Positions 32,833 through 44,464 of a DNA stretch of 64,000 nt are shown here, piece after piece. The position numbers were made by a program, and so were the translations under genes. The stretch comes from Serripes groenlandicus (lineage: Eukaryota; Mollusca; Bivalvia; Cardiida; Cardiidae), in NCBI GenBank assembly GCA_031761405.1, contig JASEVX010000007.1, positions 36,398,849 through 36,462,848 on the forward strand, given 5' to 3'. How positions within the stretch are numbered: position 1 is the stretch's first letter; each line of letters starts with the position of its first letter. The notes below the pieces were generated by a model. It worked only from the letters and a program-made list of their open reading frames with translations, was not told the DNA's origin and ran no database searches.

Positions 32833-32985
32833 AGCAGACGGCGTTTTGAAAACATAGTAACAAAAGAAGAAATTGCACAGAACGTGCAATTTCTCCTTTT
32901 GTCACAATGTTTTCCACTTTTAGTCATAGGTTATCCATGTGACAAAATACGTTCAAAGTCGTCTGCTGCAGAATTGTCGTATGAA
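32833..32985 (+). mobile_element. TTAA MITE, truncated tandem partner
   Basis: Begins inside the left arm (GCAGACGGCGTTTTG), core GCACAGAACGTGC, internal deletion after GGTTATCCAT, ends GTCGTATGA. Confidence 0.85.
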
Positions 32986-33186
32986 GAAATCTTTCCCGCA
33001 TATATAACTAATCCGCATAAGACGACATTGAAAATGTCTAGGCAAAACATATGTATGGACATTTTCTAAAACTGAAAGTATGAACAGTGAATCGAGTTGA
33101 CAAAAACTGGGACAAAAGAACCTTTTGCCAAAGTCGTCTGCTGCAGATGCATCAAAGTGTGCATGTGGGAAAGGGTAAAAAAGCTT

Positions 33187-33415
33187 TTAACCCTTTCCCT
33201 CATATAGACGCTTTCTGACGCCTCTGTGGCAGACAGCTTATTGAAAACATAGTGACAAAAGAAGAAATTGCTCAAAACGACGAATTTTTCCTTTTGCCAC
33301 AATGTTTCCCACTTTTAGTCATAGGTTATCCATTCAGTTATAGAGATATACCATTTTTGACAAAATATGTTCAAAGTTGTCTGCTGCAGAATTGTCATAT
33401 GAGGAAAAGGGTTAA
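33187..33415 (+). mobile_element. TTAA MITE, young subfamily
   Basis: TTAA both ends; core decayed (GCTCAAAACGACGAA). Confidence 0.92.
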
Positions 33416-33488
33416 TGCATGCGGAGTTGCATTTCTGCATTTAAGACCAACATTAAATGAGGAAGTTTTGACCTTGACATAAATATTC

Positions 33489-33670
33489 TTAAATCTTTTC
33501 CCACTAACAGACATTTTGTGACGCCTCCGCAGCAGAGTACTTTTGAAAACATTGTTGCAAAAGGATTAAATTACTCATAATGAGCAATTTCTCAACTCTT
33601 ATAAATAATTATACTTTCAACATGTGTTCAGTCTTCTGCCGCAGACTTCTTGTATGTGGGAAAGGGGTAA
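33489..33670. mobile_element. TTAA MITE, old subfamily
   Basis: TTAAATCTTTTCCCACTA; core ACTCATAATGAGCAATTTCTC; ends TGTGGGAAAGGGGTAA. Confidence 0.72.
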
Positions 33671-34040
33671 TCTCCTAACAAGGCATGATGGGCATTTTTA
33701 TGACCTTATCAGGGACTAACCTTTACTTTCCAAATAAAGAATCTTAAATTAGAATTCTCTGGCCTACCATAAACATTTTCCCCGTAGAGATATTGGTTTT
33801 CCTCACAGAACAGATGCCATTTATATGCTTTTTCCCATATAAGGTCATTATCTACCCTATGTAAGACTGTGCACCTAAGCTGTAACCATTAATGTCCTGG
33901 CAGCAAAAATCAATCAATACAACATCCTATGTTTAGATAGATAAAATGACGTTTTTTTCCTAGTTTTGCTGATCGATTCTTGAATCACAGGAGAATGCCA
34001 GTGGAACTTGCCATGTTTGTCTGTTTCTCAAGAATCAACT
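33670..34040. other. Repeat-free stretch
   Basis: Nothing recognised between the MITE ending 33670 and the next beginning 34044. Confidence 0.5.
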
Positions 34041-34043
34041 TGA

Positions 34044-34273
34044 TTAACCCTTTCCCTCATACGACAATTCTGCAGCAGAAGACTTTGAACGAATTTTGTC
34101 AAAAAATAGAAAATCTCCATAATTGAATGGATAACCTATGACAAAAAGTGGAAAAGATTGTGGCAAAAGGAGAAATTGCACGTTTTGTGCAATTTCTTCT
34201 TTTGTCACTATGTTTTCAAAAAGCCGTCTGCTGCAGAGGCATCAAAAAGCGTTTATATGAGGGAAAGGGTTAA
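34044..34273 (-). mobile_element. TTAA MITE, young subfamily
   Basis: Full length; core GCACGTTTTGTGC perfect; TTAA both ends. Confidence 0.93.
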
Positions 34274-34919
34274 CTCGACCCATTATCTTTTTTTCTTCTC
34301 ATCATCATGAGTAAAAAAAAAAGATCATGACATCTAATTATCCTTCTATATTCACCAGGAACTTACAGTCACTAATGATACGGACTTTTTTGCAGCAGAT
34401 GATACCTTTTTCCCCTTTATGAAGCAGACGACACTCATAGAAAATTGTTCTAAAATTTTTACTCCCCAAACATTATCTGTAACTAGCAAGTAGTAATCCT
34501 ATTCAACATGCAAACGCATTTTGATAAATCTACAGCAGACAACTTAATGGTAAAAAGTAATTGCTTTTAATATTTAACTTCTGCATTTACTGGTGTTTTG
34601 AATTCTAATCAATAATTATACTATAATCATACTTAGATTTTTAGTATAAGGGAAAGGGTTTATGTCTACTATCCATTTTTAAAATAATTATAATACATTC
34701 TCCGTTTCTAAGACCGTTGACAACTTTCATAGAACAAGAATTTGATAATTTTGGTACAAGTTTCCAGCTTAAAATGGTAAAAACTCTATCTGACAAACAG
34801 CAAATCTCTACTAGACAGCCTCCCGAAAATATCTAGGCGAGAATGTTGGAAAATGACAGTTAAATTATGGAATATGTTTAAAAACATCTGCGGCAAAAGA
34901 GATCTGCTGCATGTACACA

Positions 34920-35640
34920 AAAAGGTCTCTGTATATATGGGAAAGTAATTAATTCTTCATTTCAACAAATACAAATCAATGGGAAGGAATTGTGCCATGA
35001 TCATTCTCATGGTATTATTCTTCATAAATCCAAATGAAAACAAAGGACCTAATTACCAGGGCAACAAAGCACTGATCAACATTAGAAAAATATGTCAATG
35101 TATCTAAATCAAATTATCGTGGAACCCCTTGATCTCCATCGGGACCTCAGAGGTGACAGTCGGTCACACTTGTAGCCAACGAGTCCTTTGCTCATGTTAG
35201 CGATACGTGTCATCATCTTGTCACTCGAAAAAGTCTCATAATTTGGCCCTTTTGTTTGCTCTGTAACCCCAACCCACAAGGGAGACAATAGCGAAAGGCA
35301 TGCTTGACAGAAACCCTTGGCTTCTGATTAGATTAGCCCATACCTCACTGATATGTCTGAACGTACGACTATCTCAATTAAGAAAAGTAACACTGGACAA
35401 CTTGAAAAGAAGAAATATTATGTTGTACAATTTTTCCTCTTTTCCACTTTATTTCAGAAGTTGTCTTGTTCAAAGGGTTCAAAGGTCATCTGTATTAAGA
35501 AAAGGGTAAAATGCAAGGAATAAAAAGTAACCTTATGACTAAGTGACTGTTGAAAGGACTGTCTGCCATGATTTATTAGGTCTTATAATTTCTAATGGTA
35601 CTGCATTCACCAATCACAAAAAGCATTGGTGGATTTCATC
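34920..35640. other. Repeat-poor stretch with slightly GC-richer centre
   Basis: 35100-35340 is richer in GC than its flanks (CATCGGGACCTCAGAGGTGA, CCCCAACCCACAAGGGAGAC) and free of known repeats. No frame is convincingly coding; possibly a non-coding conserved block. Confidence 0.35.
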
Positions 35641-35798
35641 CTTTCCCACACACAGATGCATTCTGACACGTCTGCAGCAGACAACTTTTGAAAAAGTCGT
35701 TGCAAAAAGAGAAATAACTCCTTTAGCCACAACTTAATTCAATGATCAATTGATTCTACTTTCAATCATAGACATTTACCAAATTTGTCAAAATATGT

Positions 35799-35945
35799 TT
35801 AACCCTTTCCCTCATACAACAATTCTGCAGCAGACGACTTTGAACATATTTTGTCTAAACATAGAAGATCTCTATAATTGAATGGATAACCTATGTCTAA
35901 AAGTTAAAAACATTGTGCCAAAAGGAGAAATTGTTTGTTTTGAGG
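35799..35945 (-). mobile_element. TTAA MITE, young subfamily, left half
   Basis: TTAACCCTTTCCCTCATACA to TTGTTTGTTTTGA, then a G-run. The remainder is missing. Confidence 0.88.
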
Positions 35946-35963
35946 GGGGGAGGGGGGGGGGGA
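35945..35963 (+). repeat. G-run replacing the right half of a MITE
   Basis: GGGGGGGAGGGGGGGGGGGG follows directly on TTGTTTTGA of a MITE core; the remaining MITE half is absent. Potential G-quadruplex on the plus strand. Confidence 0.8.
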
Positions 35964-36224
35964 GAAACATCAAGTATTGGCGTGATCTGGCCATGTTGGA
36001 TACATTTCCGGTAAACACCTGGTGTAGGGCTGGGTCTCTACATTGGCTCTACTGCGATAGCCCGTGGTATTCTTGGGGTACTCAGAGTAGTCTATGCATG
36101 GTAGAGCAATGGTAGTGGGGCCCACTCAGTGCATGATCGGGTGGGCAAAGTGGCAACCGGGACACCACTTGGGTCACAATGGATAATATTGGGATGGACA
36201 TGCCAGCGTTACACCGTAAATGAA

Positions 36225-36600
36225 CCATAGCAAGCCGTAAAGCGAGTCCACAATTTATTTTTCGGCATAAATGTCCCAGATCATCCGGGTATACCGGCTA
36301 TTTTTCACCAGGAGATATCGGGACAGTGAGAATAGGACTTTAGACCTTGAATTTTATACGAGTCAAGTCAAATGGCTGGATTGATTCATACGATTGAAGA
36401 GTTGCACCCATAATCATTGCCACCAAGTTTGGTGAAGATTGACAAAGGATTATTTCAGTTATAAAGAAGAGACAACTCTGTGGCCTCAGCTCAAGCTGAA
36501 GAGCGGACATCTAGTGTTGGTCCAGCTTGAAATGTATTGAAAATCTCTTCGACCGACAGACCTCCCTAAGTAAGTTATATGACAGAGCAGGTCACTCTAT
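36225..36600. repeat. Decayed tandem-unit sequence, unassigned
   Basis: The block contains phrases typical of the internal units of molluscan array elements (CACCAAGTTTGGTGAAGATTG, TGACAAAGGATTATTTCAG, GACCGACAGACC) but no recognisable ends. It follows a G-rich stretch and a non-repetitive block at about 35965-36220 in which I recognise nothing. Confidence 0.3.
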
Positions 36601-37143
36601 CTAATGGGTCATAGCTCCTAAGTCATGAGCAATTTCTTTTTGCCGCAATGTTTTAAAAAGTTGTCTGCTGCAGATGTGTAAGAATACTTCTGTATATTAG
36701 AAACGGTTAATTGAGTAATAAGTGAGTTATTGTGGGACAAGAGCTATTTACTGCTTATCTAATCCTCAGTCTTAAATTATGGATGTGAAGGAATTAAATC
36801 TCAATTATTTAACCCTTTCACATGCATTTGGAGCAAACAAATATTGCCAGATTGCTTTCAAATTTATTTAATATTTATGCATTCATTTTTAGTGATTTTT
36901 CACACTTTTGTTTCTGAAGTCATACATCTGCTGCAGATGTTATGTAGGTGGGAAAGTCTAAACTATGTATGTGACAGTCAATTATGCTGCCAGACAATAC
37001 ATTATCCATGTAATTCTTCAGACCAGCAATGTGTTCGGATGTATGGAATTTTTGTGTCAACAACCATGCAAACATTTCCGAAATGTTAAGATTTTATTTG
37101 AAGTATAAACAAGAAAGTTAACTAAACAATAACATATAGGGTC

Positions 37144-37290
37144 CAGCCCAAGTAGCTCAGTCGGTAGTGAATTGGGCTATCAATCCAGGAGTTGGGAGTT
37201 TGAACCCCAGCTCTGCCAACATTCATTTGGACGTTTGACAAAAGTTACTGTGACCAGCATCATTCAAATTCATCTTCCACCAATGAAGGT
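37144..37290 (+). mobile_element. tRNA-derived SINE, 5' half
   Basis: AGCCCAAGTAGCTCAGTCGG A box and GAGTTTGAACCCC B box, then GACAAAAGTTACTGTGACC and CACCAATGAAGG. The 3' body and CAATCAATC tail are missing. Confidence 0.8.
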
Positions 37291-37534
37291 TTTCTAAAGA
37301 TTTTCTAAAGAATTCAAATTCCAGTGCAAGTTAAAACTGAGCACTTTATTATCAACCACAAGGTGCATAAACTACAATTACCCAGCATATAAGATAATGA
37401 ATTCAATTTGTCAATTAGGAACGCATTAAGTTCCCTAATTTGCATAATTGACTGAGAATTATGCATAAGTGACTTTGAACTGTATAATTAAAAGGCTATT
37501 TATTCCAGTAGGGATGGTCCAACTTTCAACCTGC

Positions 37535-37745
37535 TGAACCCTTTCCCGCATACAGACTCTGCAGCAGACCACTGTTTAACACATTGTGGCAAGATGAAAA
37601 TCAAGATATTGCTCTTCTCATTTTGTCACAATGTTTTCAACTGAATCTCATAATTGTTCTTACATTGATAAAGAGTTTCCAAATTTTAGAATTAAAGATT
37701 TCGCAGTCGTCTGCTGCAGTATTGTTGAGTGTGGGCAAGGGTTAA
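37535..37745. mobile_element. TTAA MITE, old subfamily
   Basis: TGAACCCTTTCCCGCATACA; right arm GTCGTCTGCTGCAGTATTGT; ends GTGGGCAAGGGTTAA. Confidence 0.75.
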
Positions 37746-39209
37746 ATTATGTAATAGATTGTTATAACAAAGGGAGAAATTGTTCATCATGAGCAGTTCC
37801 TGGTTCCCCCTCAAAAGTTTCCTACTCTTCCCTGAATGAATAATCAAAATGAAAAAATATTTATAGAATCATAAGCTATGATAGCACCTGAGGGTGAAAT
37901 CTGAAATATTGCTAAAGCTGAACCATTGTGGATAAAGCAGGAATTGCTTGCTTAATTTAGCCATTAAGAATGTCTCCCTTTTCACAGGTCATCTTCTGCA
38001 GAAGCGTCAAAATGTAAACTAGAATACCAATTATTTTCCACAAATGTTTCAAGTTTCAAAATAGTTCAAACAATTGCATATCCAGCCAAGTGTTAATGAA
38101 GTTTCCCAGCACAGAGTTAATGAAGTATCTTATCTAAACTTGAATTAATGAGTAGTAACTCAACCCAGTTAACCCTCTCCCACAAACAACAAATCTGCAG
38201 CAGACAACTTTAACCATTATCCATGGTGCATTGGATATGTCCCGAGACCTGATCTCAGGCGGGTCATACCAAAGACTTTACAAATGGAAGTAATAGCTGG
38301 ATCCTTCATTGACACTCAAGATTGCAGGGATGGATGGTATCGCGACTGAAGGTTCAATGTAAGTATAAATAATACAGGAAGTATGTGTTCATTTCCCAGG
38401 ATATGTAGTGATATAACTTTAATACTGTTGAAAGTGGCAAAAAGCTTTTTAAAACTTTGAGACCTAGGAAAGAAATGGTGAAAAGGAGAAATCTCTCCTT
38501 TAGCCACATTGTTTTCAACTCTATTCAATAGTTTTACTTTCAATTATTGAGATTTTCCATATTTTTACCAAGATATTATCAAAGGTGTCTGCTATGGATT
38601 TGTTGTATGTGGGAAAGGAATAATCTTCAATTGTCACTAACACCCAATTTCAAGGGAATTCCTTCCCCCACCCTCTTGCCCAGGACACTCACTATTATTC
38701 TGAATGACATAAAGCATTTCATTTTACTTGTAACAGTGTGAACAATTCTATCCCCCTTCCTCCATTTACATTTATCACTCACGTAATTCTCTTCGGAAAT
38801 ACTCCGTGAAAATCATTTATTTAAATTAAGAGCCTGTACCACATTCAAACACTTAAAACATTTCAATTTTTTCACACTTTCAAGGGTGAAGTTGATTTTC
38901 TTGGAAGAAAAAGTAATTTGTTCCGAAATACATGGAATGTTTGGTCAATTAAGGAGAAACTGTTCATTCACTCAGGCAGTTCCTAACAATGATTTACAGA
39001 AGAGAAATGGATGCCATGCCCTACATGAACCTATGCAGCTGATTACCTTTGAAATTGCCGAACTCCTTGCTCCTCCATATGACAATTCTGTAGCAGATGA
39101 GTTTTAAAACATCTAGCCAAAACTATAGAAAACCTCTATAAAATAATTATTGAATAGTTGAAATCATGGAGGCAAATAGAGATTGCTCACATAGGTAACA
39201 CAATTTTGC

Positions 39210-39320
39210 TTGCACTCTCTCTCTCTTTCTTTCTTTCTTTCTGTCTCTCTCTCTCTCATTTGTCTGTCCGTATGTCTGTATATCTCTGTCTGTGTGTGTC
39301 GAGATCTCTCTCTCTCTCAG
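39210..39320 (+). repeat. CT/TTTC compound microsatellite
   Basis: CTCTCTCTCTTTCTTTCTTT followed by TGTCTGTC and TGTGTGTC runs. It interrupts decayed MITE sequence; ORFs here are repeat artefacts. Confidence 0.9.
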
Positions 39321-39527
39321 AAAATATTCTTTCATAACAATTCTTTCCACATGGAAGCTGCCGTCTACATTTCTATAAAGAATGCATTGAGATTTCCGAG
39401 GCAGGGGGAGAAAAGAAATAAATCAATGATCCTGTTCTATGTGAAATTCTAGATGATGAAGATTTCAGATGAAGATCTCATTACCACAACTTGGGTTTTT
39501 TACCCTTCACTAGATAAATTCATTTAA

Positions 39528-39762
39528 TTAATCCTTACTCACTTGCAGACATATTTTCATGCATCTGCAGCAGACAAGTTTTGAAAACATTCTGGCAAAA
39601 GTGGTGATTGCTGATGATGAGCAATTTCTCCTTATGCCACAATGTTTTCAACTTATTTCAATATTTATACTTTTATTTATCAAGATTTCACATAGTTTTG
39701 CCTAGAAATTGTTTCCATTGAAGTTTTCTGGTGTGGATTTGTTGTATGTGGGAAAGGATTAA
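39528..39762. mobile_element. TTAA MITE, old subfamily
   Basis: TTAATCCTTACTCACTTG; core GCTGATGATGAGCAATTTCTC; ends GTGGGAAAGGATTAA. Confidence 0.78.
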
Positions 39763-39909
39763 CTTATAATTAACCCGTATCCTAGACTGTTCTAAGCTGA
39801 AGAAATATTGTGGGAAAATAAAGAACTACTCAAAATGAGCAAACATTTACCCTTTACAGTGGAAATGTTTCTGAAAACATTGCAATTATTGGCTTGAAAG
39901 TTCAAATTA

Positions 39910-40155
39910 TTTGGTTGATTGACTGATTGGAGTTTACAGCAGTATACTTCACACAAACATTCTACCAAGGAAACTGGTGACCTTTCCAAATAGATGTTTA
40001 ACATAGTGGAAAACAAATGACAATAGTATCTCATTATAGTGACTTTTGTCAACTATCTGAGAGAATGGGCAGTGCCAGGCTTCAAACTCATGTAGTCCTG
40101 GATTTATAGCTCCCAATGTTACCTGCCGAGTGTATTGCTGCTTAGCAGTCAAAAT
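39910..40155 (-). mobile_element. Decayed SINE, minus strand
   Basis: TTGATTGACTGATTGGAGTT (tail complement) then GACTTTTGTCAACTATC and a degraded head (AGGCTTCAAACTCATG). Same family as 40638, much older. Confidence 0.6.
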
Positions 40156-40186
40156 TTTCAAGCACAGCTTGATTTTCAGATCACCT

Positions 40187-40312
40187 TGAGTGCAGGAGGT
40201 AGCGGGTTCGATCCCCAGCCAGGTCATACAAAAGACTTTAAAAATGGAAGTAATGGCTTTCCCTCCTGTGGGGTTAGCATTAGGACCTGCTGTTTTAATT
40301 AATGATAGTTGC
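40187..40312 (+). mobile_element. Second tRNA-SINE family, plus-strand 5' fragment
   Basis: AGGAGGTAGCGGGTTCGATC has a perfect B box (GGTTCGATCC), then AGCCAGGTCATACAAAAGAC, AAAAATGGAAGTAATGGCTTT. A similar AGGCGGGTCATACCAAAGAC fragment lies at 38255-38310. Confidence 0.7.
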
Positions 40313-40345
40313 CTCTAACATGTCAGCTGCTGCTTAAAGGCATCA

Positions 40346-40608
40346 GATTGATCGTTTGGGATTTACAGTTTTCAACAATTTTCAGTTATATCAAGGCGTT
40401 TCCAGGGTAAGCTACCAGTACTACTGATCCAATTATATCCTGACATCAGCCTGTCAGTCAGTCAGTCATAATGCTAACCCAATAAACCTGAGCACCAAAT
40501 AGGGCAGCCATAACTACCATTTTTAAAATCTTTGGTACGACTCTGGCTTGGGATAGAACCTGCGACCTCCCGCACCAGGTGGTCACTCTACCATTACACC
40601 ACTAAAAC
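40346..40608 (-). mobile_element. Second tRNA-SINE family, minus strand
   Basis: Minus strand: GTGGTGTAATGGTAGAGTGA head, GGTTCTATCCCAAGCC (decayed B box), GGCTGCCCTATTTGGTGCTC, GACTGACTGACTGACAGGCT, tail near GTTGAAAACTGTAAATCCC. Confidence 0.75.
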
Positions 40609-40637
40609 TGAATAATACTGCCATATGAATTAGATTT

Positions 40638-40918
40638 GACTGATTGGGGTTTAACGCCGTTTTTAACAATTTCTCAGTTATATCACGGCGGCCAGTTCAC
40701 CTACTCATGCATTTCCTGGTTTTCTCACACCAGTACTCCACACAACAATCTTCCCAAGCAACTGGCTGCTTTTCCACATAGACTTAGCCCATTGGTGAAA
40801 GACGAATGACACATGGACTTTTGTCAATCATCGGAAAGAAAGTTGGCCTAGCCGGGATTCGAACTCACAACCCCTTGATTGACAGCCTGCATCGCTACCG
40901 ACTGAGCTACCGGGGCTC
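40638..40918 (-). mobile_element. tRNA-derived SINE, full length, minus strand
   Basis: Read on the minus strand it starts AGCCCCGGTAGCTCAGTCGG, has GAGTTCGAATCCCGG (perfect B box GTTCGAATCC), body GTGAGAAAACCAGGAAATGC and ends AACGGCGTTAAACCCCAATC. Same family as 52397. Confidence 0.88.
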
Positions 40919-41021
40919 GGCCATATGCATCAGAGGGCACCTGTCATAAGGGAATTTGTTTACCCATTCCCTCATACCATATTTAACCTGCAGCAGACAA
41001 CTTTGAAAACATGAATGAAAA

Positions 41022-41810
41022 CAAGAGGGCCATGATGGCCCTATATCGCTCACCTGATTTAATAGAACTTCAAAAGTTTTATACTCTATAAATATAAGGA
41101 CAAGCCCCACCCCCTTGCGGCCATGTTTTTCAACGGATCGGAAATATTTGAACAAGCTTGGTAGGGGGTGCCCCAAGGAACATTTGTGCAAAATAATTTT
41201 TAAATCGGGCCAACACTTATGAACAAGAAGATTTTTTAAGATTTGGCAATTTTCCCCTTTTCTGATGCTGCAGCAACCAAAGTTCTACTTGGCATGAAAT
41301 TCTTTGAACAACTTTGAAAGGGGACCACCTAAGGACCATTTCTGTGAAATGATTTTGAAATCTGGTCAGTACTTTTGAACAAGAAGATTTTTTAAAGTTT
41401 TAACAATGCACATATAAGGAAAACAAGCCCCGCCTCCTTGCGGCCATGTTTTTCAACGGATCGGAAATATTTGAACAATCTTGGTAGAGGGTGCCCTAAG
41501 GAACATTTGTGCAAAATAATTTTCAAATCGGGCCAGCACATTTGGACAAGAAGATTTTTTAAGATTTGGCAATTTTCCCCATTTCTGATGCCGCAACAGC
41601 CAAAGTTCTACTTGGAATTAAATTCTTTGAACAACTTTGAAAGGGGACCACCTAAGGACCATTCCTGTCTGTGAAGTTATTTTGAAATCTGTCCATTAGT
41701 TTAGTAGAAGAAGTCATTTGTAGGAAATTGTTGACAGACGACGACGACGACGGACGCCGGACATTCAATGATCACAAAAGCTCACCTTGCACTTCGTGCA
41801 TAGGTGAGCT
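41022..41810 (+). mobile_element. Helentron-like element, CAAGAGGGCC family, two 325-bp units
   Basis: Same 5' hairpin (GGGCCatgatGGCCC), CGCTCACCTG and 3' AGGTGAGCT as the copies at 21902 and 26759. The internal array is two higher-order units of about 325 bp (from about 41102 and 41426). Each is a dimer of GCGGCCATGTTTTTCAACGG-type and CTACTTGG..GAACAACTTTGAAAG-type halves. The spacer is GACGACGACGACGGACG. Its left flank is a TTAA MITE arm, so it also landed in a MITE. Confidence 0.7.
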
Positions 41811-41892
41811 AAAAATCCCAGAGGCCCATATTGAAGACTAGGAATGCCTTATTGTGTAGCTTCTATAAATAAAGGCTTTATTATTATTATTA
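41811..41892 (+). mobile_element. Probable 3' tail of a retroelement with (TTA)n
   Basis: CTTATTGTGTAGCTTCTATAAATAAAGGC then TTTATTATTATTATTATT, immediately before the resumption of MITE sequence (ATAGAAAATCTCCATAAATG). AATAAA plus a microsatellite tail suggests a LINE/RTE-like 3' end. Weak. Confidence 0.35.
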
Positions 41893-42009
41893 TTCTATTA
41901 TAGAAAATCTCCATAAATGAAAGTTTAATCGAGTTGAAAACATTGTGACAAAAGGAGAAATAATTTGCTCATCATGAGCAATTTCTCCTTTTGCCACACG
42001 CTCCATACG

Positions 42010-42231
42010 TGTCAAATATGTCATGCATTTTGTCGTATCTGCAGCAGACGACTTTTGAAAACTATGTGGCAAATGGAGAAATTGCTCATAATGAGCAATT
42101 TCTCCATTTGCCACAATGTTTTCAAATCTTTTCAATAACTTTATATCATCATTCGTAGAGATATTCCATACTTTTGCCTAGCTGTTTTCAAAGTCGTCTG
42201 CTGCAGGTTTCCTGTATTTGGGAAAGGGTTC
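42010..42231. mobile_element. TTAA MITE, old subfamily, perfect 24-bp core stem
   Basis: The core arms 42066-42089 and 42091-42114 are perfectly complementary, with T/A changes (AAATGG / CCATTT) relative to the usual AAAAGG / CCTTTT. Right end GTCGTCTGCTGCAGG..GGGAAAGGGTT. Confidence 0.8.
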
Positions 42232-42783
42232 ATTGTACATGTCTCTCTGATTGATGATGAAAGTGTTTGGAGTTAGAGATTATGTTAGCTCCATTCCATA
42301 TACTCGTAACTTCTCCTTGTGACAAGATGTCGTTACGACAGTCTGCAGTAAAGACCACTATTAGCAGAATCATTTGAGGATCAAAAACGTGGGGCCGAGT
42401 CAATATGTCTATCCACAACAAAATTGGGAGCATATGCAGATTAAAAACGTTCATCTTTTGTTTGCTCAAGCGGAGAAAAATGGCACACAATATGTAACCC
42501 TTTATGTAGAACCATCCATCAACATTATGGCCTTTCATCCCAAATAATGTTGCTTTAACCCCCCCCTTTCCCACATACACCAAATCTGCGGTAGATGACT
42601 TTGAAAACATCCATGAATAAATATGGGAAAGGGTATGATCAATTTTAAGATTTCCTGTCGCCATAATGTTTTCAAGTATCCTATGCAGCAGATGTGTTAA
42701 AATGTGTTTGCAAGTAGGATAGGGCTTATAGATATAATTCATGAGAAAAATATCTTAACTGCTTACCAGTGTTTTGAGCTATT

Positions 42784-43013
42784 TCAACCCTTTCCCTCAT
42801 ACGACAATTCTGCAGCAGACGACTTTGAACATGTTTTGTCAAAAAATAGAAAATCTCTATAATTGAATGGACAACCTATGACTAAAAGTGGAAAACATTG
42901 TGGCAAAAGGAGACATTGTCGTTTTGAGAAATTTCTTCTTTTGTCACTATGTTTTTCAAAAAGTCGTCTGTTGCAGAGGCATCAGAAAGCATCTATATGA
43001 GGGAAAGGGTTAA
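42784..43013 (-). mobile_element. TTAA MITE, young subfamily
   Basis: Left TCAA, right TTAA; core shortened (GACATTGTCGTTTTGAGAAA). Confidence 0.92.
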
Positions 43014-44464
43014 AGTTATCTGCTTTCAAAACATCTCAGGAAAATGCTGTACATTATGAAAATAGGTATCATGAGCAATTTCTCCTTTTGCAACAATGTT
43101 TCAAAAGTTGTCTTCTGCAGATTACTCAAATCTCTGATTAACTTACCAAAAGGAGCCAATTTCAAAATTTTATTAACCAATCTTCAGGCTTATTTTGAGG
43201 CATCTGCAGCAGATGACTTTTGAACGCGCAAAATAAGCAATTTCTCCTATTGCCACAATTTCAAATCTATTCAATAAATCTATAGTTATGTTCAATATAA
43301 TTGCCGAGATGCACTGTATATTTGTTGCATGTGGGAAAGGGTTACCCAATGGGAAAGGCGGTTATAGAATTTCATCACTTTAAAGGTCAATACCTAATCT
43401 CTAGCCTGAAACTGGTACAGGTTCACACAATGAATGTAGATAAAAGTCAATCAACTAATTGTATTGTTTTCATGATTCATTTCATTTCCCCATCATCCAT
43501 AGAGGATAGATTATTCCAGGAAACAATGGAATGGCCATCAATTTCTATCCAGCAGAATGTTTGCCTACACTAACACTTTCTCTGACCTCATTACATGAGT
43601 TATCTGTTCAAACACTTTCCCAATTACAGATGTAATTTGATGCCTCTGCAGCAGATGACTTATGAAAACATTGTGACAAAAGTTTTCATCTCCATTTGAA
43701 AATATGATTTCATATTCAGGCATTTTCCATATTATTATTACCTAGATGTTTCCGCACATCCAGAATCATTTTGATGTATCCAAAGCAGTCGACTTTAAAT
43801 AACATTGAGACAAAAGGAGAAATTGCTGATGATGTCATTTTCTCCTTTTTAAATTTTTTTTTTTCAATTGTAGACTCAAGGCTTTTCTGCTGAAGGCGTG
43901 TCACATTGCATCTGCAAGTGGGAAAGGCCTAATCTTATGCAGCAAACATGCATTTCCTGTCCTGTCTGGTGCAGATGTATTAAATTACATCAGATTTCTT
44001 CAATTGAGAAAAGTTTAATCTTTAAATGCAGCAAACATGCATTTCCTGCTTCCAAAAACCCATAAAACAACATGTGCAACAACAAAGACCATTAAATGTA
44101 AGGCAGTTCTTCATAACCTGTTTTTTCTATCCAATCAAAAATTGAAAATGATGAAAAGATGGTTACAATCAAAGTAAGCTAGCATTGTGAGAATTGGGCG
44201 AATTTGCAATTGTCATCATGATTCGACTGTTCTAAAAGCATTATACGCCTGTAACATGTTTCATTTTTAAGTTAAATCCATTTCCAGTTATTCTTTCAAT
44301 ATGTTTTTCCTAAATACAACAGAACATCAAGGAGAAAATGTAGAAAATCAAGTATAACTGTTGAATAGATTTGTAAAACATTGTGGCAAATGGTGAAATT
44401 TCTCTTCATGGCATTCACAAGATTTTTTCTCAAATTCCACCTTTTGCCCTAGTTGTTTTTACCC

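Noticed and set aside
35100..35350. Possible exon in the slightly GC-rich block
   Set aside because: All six frames are interrupted within about 30 codons and no matching acceptor/donor pair is convincing.
42230..42742. 170-codon minus-strand ORF, the longest in the window
   Set aside because: It crosses a MITE terminus (CCCTTTCCCACATACACC near 42565) and has no splice signals or recognisable motif; chance opening.
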